Origin: a virus
DNA: 29,282 nucleotides
Virus record (IMG/VR): IMGVR_UViG_3300030104_005206
Coordinates: 1-29,282 of that record
Strand: one strand, 5' to 3'
Numbering within the stretch: position 1 is the first letter of the stretch; each line of letters opens with the position of its first letter. The notes under the pieces are model-generated. The model was not told the DNA's origin. It saw nothing but the letters and a program-made list of their open reading frames with translations, and ran no database searches. Of this stretch, positions 22,623 through 29,219 are shown one piece after another. The translations under genes were made by a program, and so were the position numbers.

Positions 22623-23327
22623 ATGATACAAGCAACACAACAGTCAAATTTTAGCGCTTACATTTCAACAGAAGAAAATAGAATAAATAAAACTGTTGCT
22701 TCTTCAAAAATTAGGCATTTATTCAAGTTTACAAACGACTTAATAGGAACAACAGTTTATGCTTATCCAACAAATGAAACCATCACAGAAAGGTACACAA
22801 AATGTGACTTTACATACAACGCAACTCCTAACCGTTATACAGGAAGAGTAAACCTAGAACCATCAGGCTACTGGAAATACACAGTATTTGAAGTAAGCTG
22901 GACAGGCTCTGTCTCTTTAAGCTCAACAACAGCTCCCGCAACAGAGCTCGTGGTTTTACCAGTTGCAGGAACAAATGGAGTGTTAAACGGTATTGTAGCA
23001 ATTGGCAAGCTTTATCTTTCAGAAACAGCAGGGTCAGAAGAAATACAATACACGCAAAATGCAGGCACCGTATTATCACTAAAAATACAGGAAGGCGGAG
23101 CAGGCTATACAAGCGCCCCTACAATCACAATAGGAGCAGGACCGATAACTACAGCCACAGCGACCGCTACGATTGCAGGTGGAGCCGTAACAGCAGTAAC
23201 AATAACAGACGGTGGCTCAGGATATACAGAAAACCCGACCGTTACACTTACAGGCGGTGGGTTTACAACTCCTGCAGTTATAACCGCCAGTATTTATGAT
23301 ACAAATTATACTTATTATGGACAATAA
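22623..23327 (+). CDS. Adhesin-like structural protein with GGxGY repeats
   Basis: A 234-residue protein. Residues 1-105 are beta-rich (YKVR-like patterns, RYTKCDFTYNATPNRYTGRV). The C-terminal part holds two copies of a short repeat: GGAGYTSAPTITIGAG and GGSGYTENPTVTLTGGG, a motif seen in phage tail fibre and baseplate proteins. The sequence between them is Thr/Ala-rich. It is probably a receptor-binding or fibre protein. It opens a transcription unit behind late motif C, followed by two more structural genes. Confidence 0.6.
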   Translation: MIQATQQSNFSAYISTEENRINKTVASSKIRHLFKFTNDLIGTTVYAYPTNETITERYTKCDFTYNATPNRYTGRVNLEPSGYWKYTVFEVSWTGSVSLSSTTAPATELVVLPVAGTNGVLNGIVAIGKLYLSETAGSEEIQYTQNAGTVLSLKIQEGGAGYTSAPTITIGAGPITTATATATIAGGAVTAVTITDGGSGYTENPTVTLTGGGFTTPAVITASIYDTNYTYYGQ

Positions 23328-23339
23328 AACAACAAAAAA

Positions 23340-23603
23340 ATGGCAATAGAAAACGTACAACAACTACTAACAGAACAACTAGGAAAAGGCACAGTTACAA
23401 TCTTTGACAGCGAAGACGGAGCGCAATCAGGAGATTTTTATGCTGTATACTTTCCAGTAACTAGCGTTATAAGCGCAATAACAGTAGCAAATGCAACAGG
23501 TGAAGACACGCTACAAACCACAATGCCTGCAGGAACTACTTTATTTATGAATATAACAGCAGTGACAGTCTCGTCAGGAATTGGAATTTTATACCACGAA
23601 TAA
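23340..23603 (+). CDS. Small structural-type protein
   Basis: An 87-residue protein, not recognised, with mixed strands (TVTIFDSEDG, YAVYFPVTSVISAITVAN) and no Cys. Its composition is that of virion beta-rich proteins. It is preceded by a 12-bp gap and its stop overlaps the next start by TAATG. Possibly a companion or chaperone for the LamG protein that follows. Confidence 0.5.
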   Translation: MAIENVQQLLTEQLGKGTVTIFDSEDGAQSGDFYAVYFPVTSVISAITVANATGEDTLQTTMPAGTTLFMNITAVTVSSGIGILYHE

Positions 23604-24322
23604 TGCTAGCTTTAAAATTAGCAAATAGCATTACTCAGCTTGGTAAAACAGGATTTAATTTATTTTCTTTATTGTTTACCGCAACTGACGAATCTGTGAC
23701 ACTTCCTAGCGGTTTAAACAGTGACATAAATACAAGCAAAGGTACAATAAGCTTCTGGACGCAAGTGAGAACTATGAGCGCTTCTGGGGTCTTTTTTAAA
23801 GTTATTACTGCAACGAATGATAACCTTTTAAATTTATTTTATCACGCAAGCAACAATCAGGTAACTTTTAGTTATAAAGGCGGTGGTACACTTAAATCAG
23901 TAGTTATAAGTGACAACATAGAGAACGACAGTAAGTGGCACAATGTTATAGTGACCTGGGATACCACAGCAGACGAACTTAAAATTTATTTAGATGGTAC
24001 TTTAAAACAAACACAGACAGGACTCGGTACTTTTTCAGGCGCAGTAACAGGGAGCAGTATAGGAAACAACGCAGCAGGGGGCGGATACGTTAATGCTTAC
24101 ATTAGTAATTTTGCTATTTTTAGCGCAGTAAAAAGCGTAAACCAACTTTATGCAAACGGACAGAGTCCTCTAGATTATACAGGAATGGCAGGTTTATATG
24201 GCTATTATAAATTTGACGAAGGAAGCGGAGAAACAGCAGCAGACAGCTCTGGTAAGGGGCGTAATGCAAGTTTAATCAATAGTCCTGCCTGGACAACGGT
24301 AGTGCCTTATAAAGCAAATTAA
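23603..24322 (+). CDS. LamG/concanavalin-like lectin-domain protein, receptor-binding candidate
   Basis: A 239-residue protein. Residues about 28-170 read as a laminin G-like (concanavalin A-type) domain: ISFWTQVRTMSASGVFFKV, a KWHNVIVTWD strand where lectin folds have W-H-v-v-t-w-d, then LKIYLDGTLKQTQTG and SSIGNNAAGGGYVNAYISNF. The C-terminal part contains YYKFDEGSGETAADSSGKGR, a typical second motif of such fibre proteins. This suggests binding of host surface glycans and so host range. It overlaps the previous stop by TAATG. Confidence 0.7.
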   Translation: MLALKLANSITQLGKTGFNLFSLLFTATDESVTLPSGLNSDINTSKGTISFWTQVRTMSASGVFFKVITATNDNLLNLFYHASNNQVTFSYKGGGTLKSVVISDNIENDSKWHNVIVTWDTTADELKIYLDGTLKQTQTGLGTFSGAVTGSSIGNNAAGGGYVNAYISNFAIFSAVKSVNQLYANGQSPLDYTGMAGLYGYYKFDEGSGETAADSSGKGRNASLINSPAWTTVVPYKAN

Positions 24323-24323
24323 A

Positions 24324-24542
24324 ATGAAATACGTAATACTTTTAACAGAAGAACTAGCAAACGTGGAATTTAGCCAAATACTAGAAACCTCAGAAAATAC
24401 GCTCAGGTATTCGCTAGATAATAATCAATTTTTAGTTAAGTTTGAAGGCGAAACTCCTGCATTTTTAAGTGGTAAATTGCAATACAACTATGAAGAAATA
24501 CTAGAAATACTTAATAGCTCTCAATGGGCAGAACAAGAATAA
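24324..24542 (+). CDS. Small hypothetical protein before the portal
   Basis: A 72-residue acidic protein, not recognised: MKYVILLTEELANVEFSQIL with a helical/strand mix, then QFLVKFEGETPAFLSGKL. No motifs. It sits 1 bp after the lectin-like gene and 2 bp before the portal start at 24545. It may be a virion minor protein or chaperone. Confidence 0.5.
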   Translation: MKYVILLTEELANVEFSQILETSENTLRYSLDNNQFLVKFEGETPAFLSGKLQYNYEEILEILNSSQWAEQE

Positions 24543-24544
24543 CT

Positions 24545-26407
24545 ATGGAAAACATACTATCAATAAACCTAGAAACATCCTCAGCTCCAATAATAAAAGA
24601 AGCACGTGGTGGAGAATGGATAGAATATGGGACCGAAGATTTTAAAAATTTATACCCTCAGTTTATTATTGACCTTTACTATAACAGCTCGACCCAAGCA
24701 GCGATAATTAATGCAACAAGTGAGATGATTGCAGCTGAGAGTTTAGAAATAGACGAAGACGAAGTGGAAAATTTAGATGCTTTAGTAAGGCTCAAAACTT
24801 TTATGAACAGAGCAAACGGAAATGAGAGCCTACACGAAGTAATTAAAAAAATAGCTTTTGACTTTAAACTTCAGGGTGCCTTCGCTTTAAACGTAGTGTG
24901 GAGTCAAGACAGAACAGAGATAGCAGAAATCTACCACGTTCCCGTCGAAAAGTTAAGGGTAGAAAAGCCAGATGCAATGGGTAAAATAAAAGCTTATTAT
25001 TTGTCATCAGACTGGAGTAACTTAAGACACAATAAACCGTACAGAGTGCCTGCTTTTAACGTTAAAGACCGCTCAAGCACAAACCAGATTTTATATTCTG
25101 GACTTTACTCACCTGGAATGAACTGCTACCACACACCAGATTATGTTGCAGGAAACAACTGGGCGCTTATTGACCAAAGAGTCGCAGAATTTCACTTAAA
25201 CAATATAAGCAACGGGTTCTCTGGTTCGTACTTTATTAGTTTTGCAAATGGCGTACCTACATTAGAGGAACGAATTCAAATAGAAAACAATCTGTCTGCC
25301 AAATTTAGTGGTGCTAGTAATAGTGGAAAATTTGTTTTAACTTTTAGTGATGATAAAACACGAACTCCAGAAATAAACCCAATACAAATGGCAGATGCCG
25401 ATAAACAATTTTTAGCACTCCAGGAGCTTCTGGTTCAAAACGTACTTACAGCCCATCGTTGCACCAGTCCAACTTTGATGGGAATTAGAGCAACGACAGG
25501 TCTAGGAAACAATGCAGACGAACTAAACAGCGCTTCCAATTTTTATATCAACACCGTAGTTAAACCATTTCAAGACCAAATTATAAAAGAACTTAGAAAG
25601 ATTTTTGATGTAAATGATATGAACCTACCTGTTCATTTCAAGCAAGTAAAACCAATAACTAGCAGGTTTACTAATCAAGACTTAGCAGCGGTGATGACTC
25701 AAAATGAAATAAGACAAGAGCTCGGATTACCACCTTTAGATGAAACAGAAGTAGTAGTCAAAGAAGAAATGAGTAAACAAACACCAACGGAGCTAGAAAC
25801 TTTCTTAGAAGATTTAGAGGATTTACCAGAAGACTGGGAAATGATACACGAAGAAATAGTAGACGGAGAACATAGGGACTTCGACTACGAAAAAGAACTT
25901 AATAAAATAGCAGATGAAAAGATAGAATTTGTCTCAACAGGTAGAGCAAACCCGAACGCAAGAAGTAAGCAAGACGGACTTAATAGAAGTAAAACAGCTT
26001 TTTATAAAGTGAGATACGTTTATACAAAAGACGAATCACTGACTAACGAAAGCGGACAAAGAAGAGAATTCTGTCAGAAAATGGAAATAGCAAATAAAAT
26101 TTATAGAAAAGAAGACATAGCTAGAATGAGCAAAATACCAGTAAACCCTGGGTTTGGTCCTAAAGGAGCAGCAACTTATGATATATTTTTGTACAAAGGA
26201 GGTCCCCAATGTTTCCATTATTGGAGCCGTCAGATTTGGAAAGCACCTAAAGACGAAGACAACTACGTTTATTATCCAGACAAAATAACAGATGATAAAC
26301 TAATAAGTTATGCAAGCGCAAGAAGCCAAGGATTCACTGCTGAACGTAACGACAAACTGGTAGCAATACCTCCAAGACTTATGAAAAATAACGGATACTT
26401 AGAATAG
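24545..26407 (+). CDS. Portal protein with extra C-terminal domain
   Basis: A 620-residue protein. Residues about 1-420 resemble phage portal proteins: WIEYGTEDFKNLYPQFIIDL, SSTQAAIINATSEMIAAESL, a core with GIRATTGLGNNADELNSASN and a C-terminal clip-like helix. The remaining 180 or so residues add a domain with VSTGRANPNARSKQDGL, MEIANKIYRKEDIARMSKI and GGPQCFHYWSRQIW (about residues 551-564), which carries a Cys-His pair. Portals usually have 400-500 residues, so this extension is unusual. I chose ATG 24545 (context AACTATGG, MENIL) over an upstream ATG at 24524 that overlaps the previous gene. The portal forms the DNA gate. Confidence 0.75.
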   Translation: MENILSINLETSSAPIIKEARGGEWIEYGTEDFKNLYPQFIIDLYYNSSTQAAIINATSEMIAAESLEIDEDEVENLDALVRLKTFMNRANGNESLHEVIKKIAFDFKLQGAFALNVVWSQDRTEIAEIYHVPVEKLRVEKPDAMGKIKAYYLSSDWSNLRHNKPYRVPAFNVKDRSSTNQILYSGLYSPGMNCYHTPDYVAGNNWALIDQRVAEFHLNNISNGFSGSYFISFANGVPTLEERIQIENNLSAKFSGASNSGKFVLTFSDDKTRTPEINPIQMADADKQFLALQELLVQNVLTAHRCTSPTLMGIRATTGLGNNADELNSASNFYINTVVKPFQDQIIKELRKIFDVNDMNLPVHFKQVKPITSRFTNQDLAAVMTQNEIRQELGLPPLDETEVVVKEEMSKQTPTELETFLEDLEDLPEDWEMIHEEIVDGEHRDFDYEKELNKIADEKIEFVSTGRANPNARSKQDGLNRSKTAFYKVRYVYTKDESLTNESGQRREFCQKMEIANKIYRKEDIARMSKIPVNPGFGPKGAATYDIFLYKGGPQCFHYWSRQIWKAPKDEDNYVYYPDKITDDKLISYASARSQGFTAERNDKLVAIPPRLMKNNGYLE

Positions 26408-26413
26408 AAAAAA

Positions 26414-26986
26414 ATGGCAAATTATATACTCTTTATTTCAGAAACACGCTTAAAAGAAAGTACAGCGATAAACCTAAATGTAGACGTACAGCTCCTGCTC
26501 CCTTTTGTAAAGCAAGCACAGAAGCTGTATATAGAAACACGTCTAGGGACTAAACTAAACGACAAATTAAAAGCGCTTATCACCGCAGGAACAGTAGGAG
26601 CGCCTGCAAACGCAGCTTATAAAACTTTACTGGATGATTACATTGCAGAAATTCTGCCGTCAATGGCTCTATTCCACGCGATTCCATTTTTGCGTTTTAA
26701 AGTGGAGAACGGTAATATTTATAGCAAAACCTCAGAAACAGGAACAGCGCTAAGTACGGAAGAAGCTCAACACTTAAGAAGCGAAGTGCAAAACACTGCA
26801 GAATACTATATGGAAAGAATGGTGGAATACTTAAGAAACAATGGGACTAGCTTTCCAGAGTACACACAGAACACGGGGGCTGATGTGGACCCTACTAGCA
26901 ACGCGTACTACTCAGGAATAAATGTAGAAAGGTCAAGACAAGATGATGACTTTGACTGTTTAAGAAGACAAATATACGGAGCTTAA
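26414..26986 (+). CDS. Head-tail connector protein
   Basis: A 190-residue helical protein: LLLPFVKQAQKLYIETRLGT (residues about 27-46), then LLDDYIAEILPSMALFHAIP and EVQNTAEYYMERMVEYLRNN. It fits the helix-bundle head-tail connector type (gp6/DUF6712-like) that sits below the portal in many phages. The acidic C-terminal tail carries DADVDPT-like and ERSRQDDDFDC residues. It follows the portal gene by 6 bp and its stop overlaps the next small frame by TAATG. The family name is from memory. Confidence 0.65.
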   Translation: MANYILFISETRLKESTAINLNVDVQLLLPFVKQAQKLYIETRLGTKLNDKLKALITAGTVGAPANAAYKTLLDDYIAEILPSMALFHAIPFLRFKVENGNIYSKTSETGTALSTEEAQHLRSEVQNTAEYYMERMVEYLRNNGTSFPEYTQNTGADVDPTSNAYYSGINVERSRQDDDFDCLRRQIYGA

Positions 26987-27099
26987 TGAAGAAAAGATAT
27001 AAAATAAAAGAGGTTAATAAAGTTAAACTAAAGAAATACCTAACAAAAAAAAACAATGAAACAACTTCAAGACACGCTCCAAGTAGGCGTAGCAAATAG
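26986..27099 (+). CDS. 37-residue basic microprotein
   Basis: A TAATG-coupled 37-codon frame follows the connector gene. The product is extremely basic (MKKRYKIKEVNKVKLKKYL and an Arg/Ser-rich end). It overlaps the next frame at 27056 by 44 nt. The tight coupling suggests translation; the sequence gives no function other than possible nucleic acid or membrane binding. Confidence 0.4.
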   Translation: MKKRYKIKEVNKVKLKKYLTKKNNETTSRHAPSRRSK

Positions 27100-27220
27100 C
27101 ATCGGCATTACTTTTAGTATTACAGAATGCAACGAATACCTGACTTTTATTTCGCTATCGCTAGCTATAATTTTTACAATTTATAAATTTTTTAAATATG
27201 AAAAAAAGAAAACTAAATAG
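27056..27220 (+). CDS. Small single-TM protein, holin/lysis candidate
   Basis: A 54-residue protein starting MKQLQDTLQVGV with a hydrophobic stretch YLTFISLSLAIIFTIYKFF (residues about 29-47), then a basic tail YEKKKTK. It is a single-pass membrane protein with a positively charged cytoplasmic end, the arrangement of small holins or spanin-like proteins. It sits 230 bp upstream of the M15 peptidase, in a dense block of overlapping frames (26986, 27056, 27198). An ATG at 27056 was chosen as the first in frame. The holin role is inferred from size, topology and neighbours. Confidence 0.5.
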   Translation: MKQLQDTLQVGVANSIGITFSITECNEYLTFISLSLAIIFTIYKFFKYEKKKTK

Positions 27221-27356
27221 CAAAAACCCAAAATACAAGAAAGAAAAAACGGAAGAAAATAAAGCTAAAAAAAAGCTTGTAGGTGAAGTTAAAGGTGCTA
27301 AAATTTACACTGTAGTGTACGATAATGGCACAACAGTCTATAGTAAAAAACCTTAG
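27198..27356 (+). CDS. 52-residue basic small protein
   Basis: A 52-codon frame begins inside the last codons of the holin candidate (23-nt overlap). The N-terminal half is very basic (MKKRKLNSKNPKYKKEKTEE), then a short strand pair GEVKGAKIYTVVYDNGTTVY, resembling tiny phage beta-hairpin proteins. Its role is unknown; it could be an anti-holin or another lysis-module helper, by position only. Confidence 0.45.
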   Translation: MKKRKLNSKNPKYKKEKTEENKAKKKLVGEVKGAKIYTVVYDNGTTVYSKKP

Positions 27357-27450
27357 TCACCGTAACCCAGTGAATTGATTATCTTTTGTTTCTGGACCCA
27401 GAGTACCAGAAAAGAGATAAAGTCGCTTAAAACGCCTAAAAACAGCCTTT
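27357..27450 (+). ncRNA. Structured 94-bp noncoding stretch before the endolysin
   Basis: There is no gene in these 94 bases. A long imperfect hairpin occupies 27379-27420: TTATCT and TTCTGG on the left pair with CCAGAA and AGATAA on the right, around loop ACCCAGAGTA. A second, mutually exclusive stem is possible because CCAGA occurs twice (27398-27402 and 27406-27410) opposite TCTGG. It could be an RNA switch, a processing stem or another regulatory element for the downstream M15 gene. Confidence 0.4.
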
Positions 27451-27846
27451 ATGAGCATATCAGCAATAAACCTAAAATACTTTAAATTAGAAGAATTTGA
27501 CAGTCCTGATGAACCTGGTAGTGGCTCTAAAATGCACCCTGAATTTTTAGAAAAACTAGACTACGCTAGACACAATGCAGGCATTCCTTTTAAAGTAAAT
27601 TCTGGATACCGAACGTACGAATGGAACTTAAAAGTTAAAGGTCGAGTTTCAAGTACACACCTCCACGGAGTCGCTTGTGATTTAGCATACAAAGGCTCAC
27701 GAGAACGCTTTTTAATTATTCAAGCTTTGCTGTCCGTTGGAATAAACAGAATCGGCATAGCTCAGAATTTTATACATTGTGACTGTTCTCAACTAAGCAA
27801 TGTTAGTAAAAATAAAGACGAAGATGTAATATGGCTTTACAATTAA
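27451..27846 (+). CDS. Peptidase M15 endolysin
   Basis: A 131-residue zinc peptidase of the M15 (D-Ala-D-Ala carboxypeptidase/L-Ala-D-Glu type) family used as endolysins. The motifs are SGYR at 51-54, SSTHLHGVACD at 67-77 (zinc ligands H70 and D77), and IHCD at 108-111 (third ligand H109). It probably cuts peptidoglycan cross-links to release progeny. No signal peptide is visible, so it needs a holin. It starts at ATG 27451 after the structured noncoding region. The small size is typical of single-domain M15_3 endolysins. Confidence 0.88.
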   Translation: MSISAINLKYFKLEEFDSPDEPGSGSKMHPEFLEKLDYARHNAGIPFKVNSGYRTYEWNLKVKGRVSSTHLHGVACDLAYKGSRERFLIIQALLSVGINRIGIAQNFIHCDCSQLSNVSKNKDEDVIWLYN

Positions 27847-27878
27847 TTAAATTTGAATATTAACCAAAAAAAACCAAA

Positions 27879-28073
27879 ATGGATAAATTACTTAAAAACT
27901 TTCTAATAGGTAAAATTTTAAAATCAAAAAAAGCGTGGTACACAATCGCTGCAATTTTAGTACAGTTACTTAATGAGCAGTTTGGATTAGACCCAGAACA
28001 AACTACCGCGATAATGCATTCTTTAATTGCGCTAGTAATAGGACAAGGAATAGCAGACAGTGCCAAAAAATAA
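27879..28073 (+). CDS. Holin-like small membrane protein
   Basis: A 64-residue protein with two hydrophobic segments: AWYTIAAILVQLL (residues about 19-31) and TTAIMHSLIALVIGQGIAD (about 42-60), joined by an acidic turn FGLDPEQ and flanked by Lys at both ends. This two-helix hairpin with basic ends resembles a known holin type found next to endolysins. It directly follows the M15 gene and overlaps the metallophosphoesterase start by 14 nt. It probably permeabilises the inner membrane for the endolysin. Confidence 0.65.
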   Translation: MDKLLKNFLIGKILKSKKAWYTIAAILVQLLNEQFGLDPEQTTAIMHSLIALVIGQGIADSAKK

Positions 28074-28794
28074 TAGATACAGACTGAAACCGCACGAAAT
28101 ACAAGTTATTAAGAATCTGCGCAAAAGGGAAGTCAACAGACTTATTGTAGGTGATATTCATCTACCGTACACACACAAGGACTACCTCCAACATTGCGTA
28201 GATACTTATAACAAATATAACTGCACAGAGGTAAGCTTCACAGGAGATATTATAGACTCGCATTTCTCAAGTTTTCACCCTACCAGTACAGAATCGCAAG
28301 GAGCTAAGTATGAGCTTGACGCTACGATTGACCAAATAAAAGGGTGGTTTGAAGCCTTTCCACACGCTACAGTAACCCTAGGAAACCACGATTTAATAAT
28401 AGCAAGAAAAGCTGAAGACGCAGGTGTAGATAAAAGATTTGTAAGAAATTTAAACGAAGTACTAAAGTGTAAAACTTGGAAATTTGAGGAACACTTTGTA
28501 CACGACAATGTCTTATACACTCACGGAACAGGTTGTAGTGGTAAAGGAATAGTAAAAAGAGTGCAGAACTGGGGAACTTCTATGGTGCAGGGACATATCC
28601 ACACTGAAGCATTTATTATTTATACAGCTAGCCTTAAAGACCTTAAATGGGGTTTCCAGGCACCCTGCGGAATTAACTATAAAAGTTTTGCCTTTTCTTA
28701 TGCTAAATTTCATACTGCAAAACCCATACTAGGATGTGGCGTCGTCCTAGATTCAGGCAGACTTCCAATCATCGAGCCAATGATTATAAAATGA
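28060..28794 (+). CDS. Calcineurin-like metallophosphoesterase
   Basis: A 244-residue enzyme with the complete metallophosphatase motif set: GDIH at 31-34, GDIID at 62-66, GNHD at 108-111, an H at 155 in YTHGTG, and GHIH at 178-181. Such enzymes use two metal ions to hydrolyse phosphoesters; the substrate (nucleotide, protein, or DNA) is not evident from sequence. Phage homologues are common and some resemble DNA repair phosphatases. It overlaps the holin stop by 14 nt and ends the lysis operon. Possible roles include nucleotide salvage or countering a nucleotide-based defence signal, but that is inference. Confidence 0.85.
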   Translation: MPKNNRYRLKPHEIQVIKNLRKREVNRLIVGDIHLPYTHKDYLQHCVDTYNKYNCTEVSFTGDIIDSHFSSFHPTSTESQGAKYELDATIDQIKGWFEAFPHATVTLGNHDLIIARKAEDAGVDKRFVRNLNEVLKCKTWKFEEHFVHDNVLYTHGTGCSGKGIVKRVQNWGTSMVQGHIHTEAFIIYTASLKDLKWGFQAPCGINYKSFAFSYAKFHTAKPILGCGVVLDSGRLPIIEPMIIK

Positions 28795-28871
28795 TAAACA
28801 ACCGAACAGACTTAAAACTTTTCATTTTTTATATTTCTTTAATTATTATTATTCTTTTACTCAATTTATAG
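28791..28871 (+). CDS. 26-residue hydrophobic microprotein
   Basis: An ATGA-coupled frame after the phosphoesterase: MINNRTDLKLFIFYISLIII then ILLLNL. It is a single predicted transmembrane helix without much flanking charge. It resembles the microprotein at 3761 in size and hydrophobicity. It lies in the last gap before the early promoter and could be a chance AT-rich frame. Confidence 0.35.
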   Translation: MINNRTDLKLFIFYISLIIIILLLNL

Positions 28872-28982
28872 TTATTAACAATTTTCTGTAAAAAAAAGTG
28901 TTAAAAACTTGCTGTGGTTAATAAATAATGTTATGTTTGTCAACGAATTACAAACAAATTAATAACTTAAAAGAACGAAAAA
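28872..28982. other. Intergenic leader region with early promoter and possible origin features
   Basis: The largest gene-free stretch (111 bp) in the window. It is very AT-rich and contains the palindrome GTTATTAAC (28871-28879), a TTATTAACA that is two bases off the TTATCCACA DnaA box, and the strong host-type promoter. These could together form a replication origin or operator; no iteron array is seen. Confidence 0.35.
28909..28939 (+). promoter_or_regulatory. Host-type early promoter (Bacteroidota TTG/TAnnTTTG)
   Basis: TTG at 28909-28911, a 20-nt spacer and TATGTTTG at 28932-28939. Both elements and the spacing match the Bacteroidota housekeeping consensus. A transcript starting near 28946 would carry a short leader to the ATG at 28983 and continue through the circle junction into the genes from 23 onward. 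Confidence 0.7.
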
Positions 28983-29219
28983 ATGAATATGAGCTACTGC
29001 AGATTTCAAAACACCGCGCACGACTTAAGAGATTGTCTACGCGCACTACAAAACGGAGAACTTCCAGAACTTTCAAAAACCGAAATAGAAGCACTTGAAG
29101 ACCTTCTACATATGTCAGAAGAACTTGAAGAACTAAGGGACGAAATAGAAGAAGAAATAAACGAACGAATAGATAACCGATGGAGAACTAAAGCCGAATA
29201 CGACAATGACACAATTTAG
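28983..29219 (+). CDS. Small MSYCRF-type phage protein
   Basis: A 78-residue acidic protein. It starts MNMSYCRFQNTAHDLRDCLR, a pattern I recall from many phages' short conserved proteins (M-S-Y-C-R-F-x-N-T…D-C). The second half is a long acidic helix (EELEELRDEIEEEINERIDN). The function is unknown. An ATG two codons downstream (28989) is an alternative start. Its 3' end crosses into the 99-bp terminal repeat and overlaps the next gene by 14 nt in the circle. It is the first gene behind the early promoter. Confidence 0.7.
   Translation: MNMSYCRFQNTAHDLRDCLRALQNGELPELSKTEIEALEDLLHMSEELEELRDEIEEEINERIDNRWRTKAEYDNDTI

Noticed and set aside
24524-24544. Earlier ATG for the portal at 24524
   Set aside because: It overlaps the previous gene, and ATG 24545 has the ACTATG context shared with other late starts.
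27848-27855. TAAATTTG as a host-type promoter before the holin-like gene
   Set aside because: It fits TAnnTTTG but has no TTG at -33, and single matches are expected several times by chance in this AT-rich sequence.
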